A stretch of DNA of 64,000 nt from Mycetocola_B reblochoni (GCF_003667525.1 NZ_RCUW01000001.1:398823-462822); one strand, 5' to 3'. Positions 51,977 to 60,478 are shown, counted from the first letter of the stretch. Notes: a model not told the origin generated them from the sequence alone. Numbers and translations are program-made.

Positions 51977-53290
51977 GTGCGCGCCATCGACCGATCCATC
52001 CTGCGCCTGGCCGTGCCCGCGCTGGGTGCGCTCATCGCAGAGCCGCTGTTCCTGCTCACCGACTCGGCGCTGATCGGCCACCTGGGGACCGTGCCCCTCG
52101 CCGGGCTCGGGATCGCCGCGGCCGTGCTGCAGACGATCATCGGGCTGCTCGTGTTCCTCGCCTACGCGACCACCCCCGCCGTCGCCAGGCGGCTGGGGGC
52201 CGGCGACCGCAGGGGCGCGGTGGCGGCCGGCGTCGACGCGGTCTGGCTGTCGGTCGGCATCGGGGTCGTCGTCGCGACGGCGGGTGCCGCGGCCACACCG
52301 GCCCTCGTCGGCCTGTTCGGCGCCTCCGAGGCCGTGTCGGAGCAGGCCGCGATCTACCTGTCCGTGTCGATGGCCGGGGTTCCGGCGATGCTCATCGTCT
52401 TCGCGGCGACGGGGCTGCTCAGGGGCCTGCAGGACACGACGACCCCGCTCGTGGTCGCGGTGGTGGGCTTCGCTGCCAACGCGGCGCTCAACGTCGCCCT
52501 CGTCTACGGCGCGCAGCTGGGCATCGCCGGGTCGGCGCTCGGCACGGTCATCGCGCAGTGGGGCATGGTGGCGGCGTACCTGGTGGTGATCCGGCGGCAC
52601 GTCCGCCGCACCGGTGCTGGGCTGCGCCCCGCATTCGCCGGCATCAGGGAGTCCGCGTCGGCCGGGGGCTGGCTGCTGCTGCGCACCGCGAGCCTGCGCG
52701 CGGCGATGCTCCTCGCGGTCGGCGTCGCCAGCGGCGTCGGGACGGACACCCTGGCCGGCTACCAGCTGGTCATCACGATCTTCTCGACGACGGCCTTCGC
52801 CCTCGACGCGCTCGCGATCGCCGCGCAGGCGCTCGTCGGCCACGGCCTCGGCGCGGGCGACACCGCGGAGGTGTCGCTCGTGCTCCGGCGCTGCCTGCTG
52901 TGGGGCGTCGGCTTCGGAGTCGTCGTCGGGGCGGTCGTCGTGGCGTGCTCCGGCGTCATCGGGCTGGCCCTCAGCGGCGATCCGGCGCTGGCGGAGCTGA
53001 TCAGGCCCTCGCTGATCGCGCTGGGGGTGGCGAGTCCGCTCGCCGGGTTCGTGTTCGTCCTCGACGGGGTCCTCATCGGGGCGGGCGATGCGCGCTACCT
53101 GGCGCTGACCGGGGTCGTGAACCTGGCGGTCTCGGTGCCCCTGTTCCTGCTCGCCCCCGCCCTGCCCGGCAGCGGCGCCACCACGCTGCTGTGGCTCACC
53201 ATCGCGGTCACCGGCGGCTACATGCTGGCCAGGGCCGTCACACTCGGACTCAGAGCGCGCTCCGATGCCTGGCGGCGCCTGGGCGTGTGA
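51977..53290 (+). CDS. MATE-family multidrug/DinF-like exporter
   Basis: 437 residues with twelve hydrophobic segments in two related halves. The N-terminal motif LRLAVPALGALIAEPLFLLT and the internal AGVPAMLIVFAATGLLRGLQ region (then DTTTPL, Gly/Asn-rich AANAALN) are typical of the DinF branch of MATE transporters. It expels organic cations or drugs using a Na+ or H+ gradient. It is divergent from topoisomerase IB. Confidence 0.93.
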   Translation: MRAIDRSILRLAVPALGALIAEPLFLLTDSALIGHLGTVPLAGLGIAAAVLQTIIGLLVFLAYATTPAVARRLGAGDRRGAVAAGVDAVWLSVGIGVVVATAGAAATPALVGLFGASEAVSEQAAIYLSVSMAGVPAMLIVFAATGLLRGLQDTTTPLVVAVVGFAANAALNVALVYGAQLGIAGSALGTVIAQWGMVAAYLVVIRRHVRRTGAGLRPAFAGIRESASAGGWLLLRTASLRAAMLLAVGVASGVGTDTLAGYQLVITIFSTTAFALDALAIAAQALVGHGLGAGDTAEVSLVLRRCLLWGVGFGVVVGAVVVACSGVIGLALSGDPALAELIRPSLIALGVASPLAGFVFVLDGVLIGAGDARYLALTGVVNLAVSVPLFLLAPALPGSGATTLLWLTIAVTGGYMLARAVTLGLRARSDAWRRLGV

Positions 53291-53318
53291 GACGATCGGC
53301 GGGAAAGGACCAGCGGCC

Positions 53319-53948
53319 ATGACCACACCCCCCGAGCACGGCTCCCCGCGGGTCGTCGTGCTGCACGGCTACTCCGCGCACCCGGACAAGCACTGGTTCC
53401 CCTGGCTGCGCGACCGACTGGAGCCGGGAGCCGTGCGCGTGCCGCCGCTGCCCCGCCCCGAGGCCCCGGACGCCGACGACTGGCTGTCGGCGGCGCGCAC
53501 GGCGCTGGCCGACGCGGACGGCGACACGGTCGTCGTGGCGCACAGCCTGGGCTGCCTGACCGCGCTGCGCGCCCTGGCCGCGCTGCCGCAGGGACGGCGG
53601 CTGAGCGGGGTCGTGCTCGTGGCGGGGTTCACCGAGCCGCTGCCCGCGCTGCCCGAGCTGGACGCGTTCATCGGCGACGGCGTCGACCTGGCCGCGGCGC
53701 GCGCCCACGCCGATGCCTGGACCGTGCTGGTCTCCTCCGACGACCCGATCGTCCCTCCGGCGGCGACGCGGTCGCTCGCGGCGCGCCTCGGCGCGGAGCT
53801 GATCGAGGCGGGCCCGGTCGGGCACTTCATGGCGGACGACGGCGTGACCCGTCTGCCCACGCTGCTTCCGCTGCTCGGGGAGGCCGGCGAGGCCGGGGGC
53901 GGATGGCGCGACGCCGGAGGGCCCGGGACCGGATCGTCCACCCGGTAG
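53319..53948 (+). CDS. RBBP9/YdeN-family serine hydrolase
   Basis: 209 residues from ATG 53319 (AAAGGA 8 bases upstream). VVLHGYSAHPDKHWFPWLRD and the nucleophile motif VVAHSLGCLTAL are diagnostic of this small alpha/beta hydrolase family; Asp in SSDDPIVP and His in EAGPVGHFMADDG complete the triad. Natural substrates are unknown for most members. The gene follows the MATE gene by 28 bases. Confidence 0.9.
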   Translation: MTTPPEHGSPRVVVLHGYSAHPDKHWFPWLRDRLEPGAVRVPPLPRPEAPDADDWLSAARTALADADGDTVVVAHSLGCLTALRALAALPQGRRLSGVVLVAGFTEPLPALPELDAFIGDGVDLAAARAHADAWTVLVSSDDPIVPPAATRSLAARLGAELIEAGPVGHFMADDGVTRLPTLLPLLGEAGEAGGGWRDAGGPGTGSSTR

Positions 53949-53986
53949 CGCCCTCGACGGCACCGGTCCGCACGCACGACGGACGG

Positions 53987-53992
53987 TAGCAT
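53987..53992 (+). promoter_or_regulatory. -10 box TAGCAT upstream of the DUF3817 gene
   Basis: The same hexamer as at two leaderless genes, but here 39 bases before the ATG. It therefore gives a leader of about 27 bases containing an AGAGGA ribosome site. Confidence 0.5.
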
Positions 53993-54025
53993 CGCATCGA
54001 GCCGTTCCCGCCAGCAGAGGACCCC

Positions 54026-54433
54026 ATGACCCCCAGCAGAATCGACCGTGCCGTCCGGCTGTTCTTCCAGGCCACCCTGCTCACGGAGGGCGTCACCTGG
54101 TGCGGGCTGCTCGTGGCCCTGGCGTTCAAGTACCTCATCAACGGGTGGACGTTCGGCGTGACCGTGTTCGGCTGGATCCACGGCGTCGTGTGGCTCGCCG
54201 TCGTGCTGGCCATCCTGCTCGCGGCCGTGCGGTTCCGCTGGCCGATCTGGCTCGCCCCTGTGGGGCTGGCGATGTCGGTCCTGCCGTTCCTGACGCTGCC
54301 GTTCGAGTGGTGGATGCGGCGTGCCGACCGGCTGCGCCGGGCGGGCCGAGAGGCCGAGGGCGCGCCGACGGAGGACGCACCCGTGGTGGCCGATGCGCGC
54401 CGCGGGCACGACACCGACCCGACCCCGGCGTGA
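54026..54433 (+). CDS. DUF3817 integral membrane protein
   Basis: 135 residues with three transmembrane helices. RLFFQATLLTEGVTWCGLL, LAFKYLINGW and FGWIHGVVWLAVVLAILLAA show the DUF3817 pattern (EG...KY...G.HG). Function unknown. The 40-residue C-terminal tail is charged and probably disordered. Its stop overlaps the start of a GNAT gene (GTGA). Confidence 0.88.
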   Translation: MTPSRIDRAVRLFFQATLLTEGVTWCGLLVALAFKYLINGWTFGVTVFGWIHGVVWLAVVLAILLAAVRFRWPIWLAPVGLAMSVLPFLTLPFEWWMRRADRLRRAGREAEGAPTEDAPVVADARRGHDTDPTPA

Positions 54434-54981
54434 GCGTGCCGCCGCGGGCGGGCGACGGTATCGGTGCCGGTGCCGGTGCCGGAGCCGGAGCTGGAGCTGG
54501 AGCCGGAGCGGATCGCCTGGAGCTGCGCCCCGCACGCGCGTCCGACGTGGACTGGCTCGCCGAGCTGCGCGCCGAGGTCATGCGCCCCGACCTGGAACGC
54601 GTCGGCGTGTTCACGCCCGTCCGGGTCCGCGAGAGGTTCCGCAGCGGCTACCGGCCGGAGAACACGATGATCGTCGTCGTCGACGGCACGGACGTCGGCT
54701 GCATCGCCGTGCGGCCGGACGGTGACGAGCGCTGGGTCGAGCACTTCTACCTGCCGCGGCGGCTGCAGGGCGCAGGGATCGGCACGGCCGTCCTCGACCG
54801 CGTCCTCGCCCTGCACGGCGGGCGGGTGCTTCGGCTCAACGTCCTGCGTGGATCGCGTGCGCAACGGCTGTATGAGCGCGCCGGCTTTCGCTACGACAGT
54901 GACGAGGGCGTGGACGTGTTCCTCCGCCGCGACCCCGACCGGTGCGCCGCGAGCGAGCCGTCCTCGGCGGACGAGGGCTGA
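54430..54981 (+). CDS. GNAT-family N-acetyltransferase
   Basis: 183 residues from GTG 54430 (GTGA overlap). A (Gly-Ala)n stretch at residues 10-27 is encoded by hexanucleotide repeats; the acetyltransferase domain follows, starting LELRPARASDVDWLAEL. The acetyl-CoA pyrophosphate loop is RRLQGAGIGTAVL; the C-terminal LRLNVLRGSRAQRLYERAGF is the usual strand-helix. It acetylates an unknown amine. Confidence 0.88.
   Translation: MSVPPRAGDGIGAGAGAGAGAGAGAGADRLELRPARASDVDWLAELRAEVMRPDLERVGVFTPVRVRERFRSGYRPENTMIVVVDGTDVGCIAVRPDGDERWVEHFYLPRRLQGAGIGTAVLDRVLALHGGRVLRLNVLRGSRAQRLYERAGFRYDSDEGVDVFLRRDPDRCAASEPSSADEG
54457..54510 (+). repeat. Hexanucleotide repeat encoding Gly-Ala
   Basis: Nine in-frame hexamers of the form GGTGCC/GGAGCN near the 5' end of the GNAT gene. 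Copy-number change would only lengthen or shorten the (GA)n leader without shifting frame. Confidence 0.85.
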
Positions 54982-55041
54982 CCCCGGTCGCGCCGAACCG
55001 GCGCAGCGGGCGGGCGCACCGGGCGGGCGCTATCGGGCGAA

Positions 55042-55081
55042 GTCCGGGCCGGGCATGCGCGGACGAGACAAACGCCCGGAC
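55042..55081. terminator. Possible bidirectional hairpin between convergent genes
   Basis: GTCCGGGC (55042-55049) and GCCCGGAC (55074-55081) with a 24-base loop lie between the GNAT and FHA gene ends. Weak evidence; loop is long. Confidence 0.3.
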
Positions 55082-55122
55082 CGGACACGAGCGGCGGACC
55101 GGACACACGCCGCGGGACGCGT

Positions 55123-55944
55123 TCAGCCTGTCGCAGCCCCCGTGTCCCCCGACGGAACGGCGCGGACGCGGAAGCGCCGCTCCCCAACCCAGAGCACCTC
55201 TCCGCTGCGGACGAAGGCCGGCTGCCCGGCGACCAGCTCGAGGACGCCGCCGTCGCGCTCGATGCGCGTCCCGTTGGCGCTCCCCGTGTCGGTGACGCTG
55301 AGCACGGCGGAGGCGTCGGGGCGCAGCCGCAGGTGGACGCGGGACACCGAGCGGAGCGGGTCGTCGACGGCGATCGAGGCGAGGCCCTCCGCCTGGGCGT
55401 AGGCATCGGGACGGCGGCCGAGCACGGTGTCGCCGCCGACACGGAAGGCGATCCCGTCGTCGTCGCGGAGCACCCACTCGACCGGGGCGGCCACCCGGCG
55501 CGGCGCTGCGGGGGGAGGCGCTGTCGGGGTCACGCGCGGAGGCGTCGTCGCGCTGATGGCCGAATCCACGGCGGGAGCGGAGGCGGCGGGAGCCCCCGAA
55601 GCTGGGGGAACCGCGGCTGGAGGAACCGGCGCGGGGGTCGCAGCGGGAGCAATGGGAGCAGCGGGAGGGGCGGCGACCCGCTGCGCAGCCGGCCGCTCAG
55701 GGGAGTCGTCGCCGAGCGGTCGCGGCACGTAGCCCAGCGACGGCGGCGGGGCGACCCGGGGAGAGGCCGTCCCGTCGGTGCGACCGCCCGCCGTTCCGCC
55801 CGTGGTGTTCCTGACCCCCGGGTCGGCGGTGCGGGTCCCGCCCGAGGAGCCCGCGCGCACGATCCGCACCTGCTGCCCGCAGTCGAGGCAGAACCGGGCG
55901 TTCGGACGGAGCGCGGCGCCGCAGTAGTCACAGCGGGCGGACAT
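55123..55944 (-). CDS. Zinc-ribbon and FHA-domain protein
   Basis: 273 residues. An N-terminal zinc ribbon (CDYCGAALRPNARFCLDCG) is followed by a 120-residue Ala/Pro/Ser-rich linker. The FHA domain (about 185-265) carries VLGRRPDA, the phosphothreonine-binding SVSRVHLRLR and DTGSANGTRI. Such proteins recognise phosphothreonine on Ser/Thr-kinase substrates. No kinase or phosphatase gene is adjacent. The start is supported by GGAGGAG 3 bases before ATG. Confidence 0.93.
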   Translation of the reverse strand: MSARCDYCGAALRPNARFCLDCGQQVRIVRAGSSGGTRTADPGVRNTTGGTAGGRTDGTASPRVAPPPSLGYVPRPLGDDSPERPAAQRVAAPPAAPIAPAATPAPVPPAAVPPASGAPAASAPAVDSAISATTPPRVTPTAPPPAAPRRVAAPVEWVLRDDDGIAFRVGGDTVLGRRPDAYAQAEGLASIAVDDPLRSVSRVHLRLRPDASAVLSVTDTGSANGTRIERDGGVLELVAGQPAFVRSGEVLWVGERRFRVRAVPSGDTGAATG

Positions 55945-56009
55945 GGCTCCTCCGGGGGTTTCTCGACGAGGTCACGCCGAGTCTACCCGGCGCTCCCCCG
56001 CGCTCCGGC

Positions 56010-56591
56010 TCAGCCGTTGAGCGCGATGATCCCGGCGTTCAGCGTGGAGGCGAACAGCAGCCACGCCAGGTACGGCAGCAGCAGGATCGCCGCCGCGACG
56101 CTCACCCTCCGGGCCACGACGATCAGTGCGACGACGAGCACGATGAGGACCACCATGATGCCCATCGCCGCCCACCACGCCGCGACACCGGCCACCGGGT
56201 ACCCGGCGAAGAACACCGGGGTCCAGAGCCCGTTCGCGAGCAGCTGGGCGGCGAACAGGACCAGGGTTCCCGTGGCGGCGTTCCGGCTGCCCCTGCCGCG
56301 GAAACCGCGACGCCAGACGAGGTAGCCGGCGACCGCCATCAGCAGGTACAGCACCGTCCACGCCGGCCCGAAGACGCTGTTCGGCGGGTTCCACGGCACC
56401 TTCTCGACGGTCGCGTACCAGCCGTCCGTATTGCCGATCGCCGCGAGGGAGCCGAGCGACGCGACCGCGAACACCGCCGCCAGCAGGAGCACCGCGACGA
56501 CGATTTGCCGGGACAGCGGAGGGCGCGGGGTCGCGGGTGTCACCGGCGAGCCGGGCGTTCGACCGTCGGTCGGCGGGTTCGTGGCGGTCAT
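56010..56591 (-). CDS. TspO/MBR-family membrane protein
   Basis: 193 residues with five transmembrane helices after a 30-residue Pro/Thr-rich leader. Family motifs: WYATVEKVPWNPPNSVFGPA (the W...PP..VF signature), WTVLYLLMAVAGYLVWR and YLAWLLFASTLNAGIIALN. TspO proteins bind tetrapyrroles and affect porphyrin or stress responses. Single gene, just before the accessory region begins. Confidence 0.93.
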   Translation of the reverse strand: MTATNPPTDGRTPGSPVTPATPRPPLSRQIVVAVLLLAAVFAVASLGSLAAIGNTDGWYATVEKVPWNPPNSVFGPAWTVLYLLMAVAGYLVWRRGFRGRGSRNAATGTLVLFAAQLLANGLWTPVFFAGYPVAGVAAWWAAMGIMVVLIVLVVALIVVARRVSVAAAILLLPYLAWLLFASTLNAGIIALNG

Positions 56592-57040
56592 GCGGTGTCC
56601 CCTCGTCGGCGCGAGCGCGGACCGACGGGGCCCGTCGTCCCGGTGCGCCCCACCCTACTGCCGCCCCGGCGTCCGGCACTGCCTCGGCCAGGCGCGGCGT
56701 GGGCCCCGCGTGCAGACAGGAGCCGCCGGCACCGACCGCCGGCCCAGGTCGCGGCACCTGATCCGCACGGGGACGAGGCGGAGCAGCGCGTCACACACCA
56801 CCAAGATGTCCTGCACGACGGCCGAGGCGCGAACCTATCGAATCGGCATCGGGGACCTGTTCCTTTTGGACTAAGCGAAGAGGGCAAATCATCGGAGTAT
56901 TCGTGCTGACACCGCGCTACGACGAAATGGCGGCCCCGGGGGGCTGCTGCACGGTTAGGTGACAGTTTGTCGTCACGCCGCGAGGGCGACGTCCTTGGCC
57001 ATAACGGCCGCGCAATCAATTACGCCACAATCAAAATAAT
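56592..57040. other. Intergenic boundary of the accessory region
   Basis: About 450 bp without a convincing gene. Base composition drops from strongly GC to mixed near 56790-57040 (for example CAATCAATTACGCCACAATC). I looked for a tRNA 3' end or an integrase-type attachment repeat and saw none. Confidence 0.45.
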
Positions 57041-57538
57041 TCATTGGACCAGGATCACCAGCATGCAGAGCCCACACAGGTAGATCACAAACAGTGCGAT
57101 CAGCGATCCGTAGCCGAGCCACGTAATACGCCGGCGCACGATCGTGTAGGTCTTCACACTGAACCCATGGCGTTGTTGGATAACGGGACGCTTCCGCTGC
57201 TTCGCCCCACGCCAGACGACAACACTTCGTGGATAGATTCGGCTGATCTCGATGACATTGCTGCAGTACACCACGGCCACCATAAGCGCGGCCACCGTGA
57301 TAGCGGTGCCGAAAGCGAGGAACGCACGCAGATTATCTCCGTTGGCGGCGGAGAGAACTGCCCCCAAGGCCACGAACAGCGCCGCCGAGCCCGTGCATGC
57401 GCCCAAGGTCGTCCCGCTGGCGTTGTGCAAGGTGAGCAGTTCCTCAACGCGCTCACCTCGACGAACGAGCGCCACACGACGAGCCGTCGCGGCTTGCGTG
57501 CGTGTACGGATGCGCTGTGCGCCGGTATGTTTAGACAC
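57041..57538 (-). CDS. Three-TM membrane protein of unknown family
   Basis: 165 residues from GTG 57538, with AGAAGG 6 bases upstream. An Arg-rich cytoplasmic N-terminus (RIRTRTQAATARRVALVRRG) precedes three hydrophobic segments (about 48-65, 72-95, 135-165). Codon use is visibly less GC-rich than in the first 56 kb, suggesting acquired DNA. No family recognised. Confidence 0.6.
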   Translation of the reverse strand: MSKHTGAQRIRTRTQAATARRVALVRRGERVEELLTLHNASGTTLGACTGSAALFVALGAVLSAANGDNLRAFLAFGTAITVAALMVAVVYCSNVIEISRIYPRSVVVWRGAKQRKRPVIQQRHGFSVKTYTIVRRRITWLGYGSLIALFVIYLCGLCMLVILVQ

Positions 57539-57839
57539 CGAATACCTTCTTCATGAGGGGTGCTGGCGGGTCGGCAGACTCGGCATCGATGCGGAACTTC
57601 AATTCCAGGTTCCGGCCGGCGCCGACACCGGTTCCCCGACGGTAGCATCCACGGTGGTCGCCGGGATCACACGGTATTCCCTGATTGGGAAGACCGTGGC
57701 GGCTTTCTCCTCGACCGAGTAGCGACGCATCGGGGGCTTTCCGGCGGCCTGTTCTTTCGGGACAACTCCATCCTCGCTTCCACGGTCAGGAGCCTTTAGC
57801 TAACCCAGGACGATTCATCTAGTTGATAAGGAGAAAACG
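57539..57839. other. Intergenic region, possible gene remnant
   Basis: About 300 bp. One plus-strand frame reads LGIDAELQFQVPAGADTG... to a stop at 57722 and looks protein-like but has no start or ribosome site, so it may be a remnant. Near the end, AAGGAG precedes the next small gene. Confidence 0.35.
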
Positions 57840-58049
57840 ATGAGCAACAACGCAAGGGTGAGAAGAAAGCTCGTACTGTTTCTCTTTATGTTTTTCCTAT
57901 CTTCCGGCTGCTTCGTAGTCGCACTCATGTATGTCACAGATCCGGTGGCGAAGACGTTTTCCGCTGTTGGCACCGGTCTCGCTTCCTTGTCCTTAATCAG
58001 TTCGGTTGCAGTTCTCAGCGCCCGGCTCGGTCGACAGTCCGACGATTGA
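57840..58049 (+). CDS. 69-residue two-TM protein
   Basis: The ribosome site AAGGAG lies 5 bases before ATG 57840. Basic N-terminus (NARVRRK), then two hydrophobic segments (LVLFLFMFFLSSGCFVVALM and FSAVGTGLASLSLISSVAVL) and a polar tail. Codon use is unlike the core genes. Unknown family; a small membrane protein of the accessory region. Confidence 0.6.
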   Translation: MSNNARVRRKLVLFLFMFFLSSGCFVVALMYVTDPVAKTFSAVGTGLASLSLISSVAVLSARLGRQSDD

Positions 58050-58438
58050 GCAGGAAGTGACCGGCATCCCGCCAACGAACTAACGGCCGGCGCAGCCGGC
58101 CCGGGAGCCTGAGGGGCGCAGCCCATCTGCGGGAGGCGCAGCCCCTCTGCGGGAGGCGCAGCCGACCAGCAAACACCGCAGGGTTCGTCCCCACTGGGTG
58201 CAGGACAGCCGCGGAGCGGATAGAGCTGTGCTGTGCCCATTGGGGGCCGACTCCCCCGCTCGCGCTCGTCCACACTGGGCGGCAGACGCGCCCAGCGCGG
58301 CTGTCCCCACTGGGGGCGCAGCACACCAGGAGCACGAGGGCGGGTCGCCCTCATAAGACACCAACGGCGGCATGCGAGGAGCGCGAGGGGCCAGCCCCCT
58401 CGCAGTGCGCCGAGAGGCGTACTGCCGGCGGGGTGGGC
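58050..58438. other. Gene-free GC-rich spacer with short repeats
   Basis: About 390 bp with no credible gene. It contains a 20-bp tandem repeat and several TCCCCACTGGG-like strings (near 58187, 58309). It is sharply more GC-rich than the DNA on its left, a mosaic pattern. Confidence 0.45.
58115..58163. repeat. 20-bp tandem repeat
   Basis: Two full copies (58115-58134 and 58135-58154) of GGCGCAGCCCMTCTGCGGGA differing at one base, plus a partial third. Function unknown. Confidence 0.75.
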
Positions 58439-58801
58439 TTAGCTGTTGATGAGCTGGCTGACGCGGCCGCGGGAGACGCCAAGGATCGCGGCAATGTCAG
58501 TACCGGAGAGGTTCTGTGCGTGCAGCTCGGCGGCGACATCGCGGGACTGGCGGGCAGCGGCGAGCTGGCGGGCTTCGGCGTCGCGCTTGGCCTCCTGCGC
58601 CTCGCGGATGCGTTCACTGAGCGCGCCGAGCTCGGGTACAACGTGAACCTCGATGCTGCTGTGGTCGGCGTCGGGGTGCAGGGTATCGAGGTAGTCGCGG
58701 ACCTGCTGCGGAGCCTTGTCGAAGGTGCGAACCTGCGTGGCGTTGTCGGCGTCGATGTCAAGTTCCCAGCCGTGCTCCCAACGGCACGGGAGGTGCCGCA
58801 C
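58439..58801 (-). CDS. HicB-like/HTH antitoxin-type protein, solitary
   Basis: 120 residues from GTG 58801. N-terminal CRWEHGWELDIDADNATQVR and QVRDYLDTLHPD resemble the small HicB-like domain that actinobacteria fuse to a helix. A charged coiled helix follows (ERIREAQEAKRDAEARQ) and a C-terminal helix-turn-helix (LSGTDIAAILGVSRGRVSQL). No toxin gene is adjacent. The open frame continues upstream without a start, so the 5' end could be truncated. Confidence 0.65.
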   Translation of the reverse strand: MRHLPCRWEHGWELDIDADNATQVRTFDKAPQQVRDYLDTLHPDADHSSIEVHVVPELGALSERIREAQEAKRDAEARQLAAARQSRDVAAELHAQNLSGTDIAAILGVSRGRVSQLINS

Positions 58802-59149
58802 AAGTACCTGAGACCTGGTCCGGTTTGCCGACGGTGTGGGCCAGGAGGGATGCTGCCGTGCTCCCGCTCTACCCCTCCGAGTGCCGTGGCGACGTTACGC
58901 GCGCAGCGGGGATCCGCGAGCCCGTGTGACGATCGTGAGCGCAGAGGACGGCCCGCGCCCGCCACCCCGAAGGGACACCTGACGGTGGAGCGTGGGATCG
59001 GGATTCCCGGCGTCGTGCCGAATCCCGCACCGGTGGCCGGTGGGGGTCGCGGCTCGATCGGTGTCGTTGATTGTCCCCCTAACGGTCGCCGAGAACGGCA
59101 CGGGACGTAACGTCCGCCGGTCACCACGAACGGCGAGATACCGCCCCGC
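58802..59149. other. Intergenic region upstream of the LysE gene
   Basis: About 350 bp between divergent genes with no convincing reading frame on either strand. Confidence 0.4.
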
Positions 59150-59155
59150 TAGCAT
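59150..59155 (+). promoter_or_regulatory. -10 box TAGCAT of a predicted leaderless gene
   Basis: Positions -12 to -7 before the LysE-family ATG at 59162; identical in sequence and spacing to the DUF1990 gene. Confidence 0.6.
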
Positions 59156-59161
59156 GAGCTC

Positions 59162-59806
59162 ATGTTGCCCTCTGTCGCGGTGATCGCTTCCTTCTCCCTC
59201 GTCGTCGGACTTCTCACCGTGACCCCCGGCCTGGACACAGCGCTGGTGCTCCGCAGCGCCGCGGTCGGCGGAAAGCGACGAGCATTCGGAGTCATCGCCG
59301 GCATCCAGACCGGAACACTCATCTGGGGATTCCTGGCCGCAATTGGCGTGAGTGCACTCCTGCTTGCCTCGGCCCAGCTCTACGACGTCATCCGCCTGAT
59401 CGGCGCTGCGTACCTGATCTGGATGGGTGGCAGAATGCTCTGGTCGACGATCCATGGAACCAGGGCAGCGGCGTCGAGCAGCGGCCCGATCGGTGACGAC
59501 TCGTTCTTCAGCGGGTGGCGCCAAGGCGCTCTGACGAATCTCCTGAACCCGAAGATGGGCGCGTTCTACGTGGCGATCCTCCCTCAGTTCATCCCCGAAT
59601 CAGCACCACACCTGATGTGGGGGCTCACGCTCGCCGGGGTGCATGTGCTCCTCGGCACCGCCTGGTTGTCGGCGCTGGCGCTCGTCGCCCAACGATTCAG
59701 CCGGTGGCTTCAACGCCGGAAGGTGGCTCGCACCATCGACGGCGTCACAGGGACGGTTCTCATCGGCTTCGGCGTCGGGGTCGCCATGGAGGGCGCTCCG
59801 CGGTAG
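59162..59806 (+). CDS. LysE/RhtB-family amino-acid exporter
   Basis: 214 residues with six hydrophobic segments. The family N-terminus is LTVTPGLDTALVLRSAAVGG (a P-G-x-x motif), followed by GIQTGTLIWGFLAAIGVSAL and the conserved GALTNLLNPKMGAFYVAILP. RhtB-type proteins export amino acids or their derivatives. The GC content is core-like, so this gene may mark a core segment inside the accessory region. Confidence 0.92.
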   Translation: MLPSVAVIASFSLVVGLLTVTPGLDTALVLRSAAVGGKRRAFGVIAGIQTGTLIWGFLAAIGVSALLLASAQLYDVIRLIGAAYLIWMGGRMLWSTIHGTRAAASSSGPIGDDSFFSGWRQGALTNLLNPKMGAFYVAILPQFIPESAPHLMWGLTLAGVHVLLGTAWLSALALVAQRFSRWLQRRKVARTIDGVTGTVLIGFGVGVAMEGAPR

Positions 59807-59970
59807 ACGAAGCACCTGACCGAGGAGCGCCCGTCTGTGCTGCGTGTTCGGGGCTCGTAGTCGGTGATCGCTCTGGCTTCGGCGTCCGCGCCGGCACCAC
59901 GCGCACCCCGCCCTCCCTCGCCGACGCCGACGCCGACGCCTCAACGGTCAGGACAACAGCGGCCCAACCG

Positions 59971-60258
59971 GTCAGTCGAACCACTGATCCCGCGGCAACG
60001 CCGCACGCTTCTTGTTCAACTCAACCGCCTCCGCCAGACGCTGCCGCAACCACTCCGGCGTATGCGCCTCATCACGAGGGAACTTCTCGAACTCAATCTT
60101 GTACGCGACCGGATCAAAGCCCTGACCGCCCGGCCCCTCCGGCTCATCGTCATAGTTGTACGACACCGACGCACGACCCTCAGCCGTCACCGTCACCACC
60201 GCCGAAAACCACGTCCCCTTACCCGGCTCAAACATCAACTCACGCAACGCACGCGCCG
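59971..60258. repeat. Immunity-gene 3' repeat, copy A
   Basis: Similar to 62876-63157, with scattered mostly silent substitutions and a two-codon length difference in the DDEP-to-FDP loop. Clearly less alike than the toxin-body repeat. Confidence 0.85.
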
Positions 60259-60478
60259 CGCTATCCGCCGAACTCGGAACCTCCGCCGAGAAAAACCGAC
60301 CTGCCGAATCCTGCAGATTCCCCGCAGGGTTGTAACGCAACGCGACAATTCTCCCCGTCAGACCAACCAAGGAAACCCGATACTCGATATGCGAATCGCC
60401 CTCGCCCAGCGCGCTGTACACCGCCAGCCCCAGCTCGCGGAACCGCTCCATCTGCTCACCCTGAATTGCCACAGCCAT
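59972..60478 (-). CDS. YezG/DUF600-like immunity protein, copy 1
   Basis: 168 residues from ATG 60478, which shares a base with the toxin stop (TGATG). The C-terminal half has GTWFSAVVTVTAEGRASVSY and NYDDEP, the DUF600 pattern in which a Trp-containing strand is followed by a Y-N-Y-D/E strand; then FDPVAYKIEFEKFPRDEAH. YezG is the known immunity partner of the endonuclease-type LXG toxin YeeF in Bacillus subtilis. The C-terminal half is nearly the same as copy 2 (62877-63368), while residues 1-80 differ strongly. It should bind and block its adjacent toxin domain. Confidence 0.75.
   Translation of the reverse strand: MAVAIQGEQMERFRELGLAVYSALGEGDSHIEYRVSLVGLTGRIVALRYNPAGNLQDSAGRFFSAEVPSSADSAARALRELMFEPGKGTWFSAVVTVTAEGRASVSYNYDDEPEGPGGQGFDPVAYKIEFEKFPRDEAHTPEWLRQRLAEAVELNKKRAALPRDQWFD

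Noticed and set aside
57252..57722. A 156-codon plus-strand frame overlapping the 57041-57538 gene
   Set aside because: Its first half is antisense to a gene with a ribosome site. Only the last 50 codons look protein-like, and they lack a start, so at most a remnant.
58050..58438. Possible plasmid-type origin with iterons
   Set aside because: There is a 20-bp tandem repeat and TCCCCACTGGG-like strings, but no replication gene and no AT-rich unwinding region beside them.
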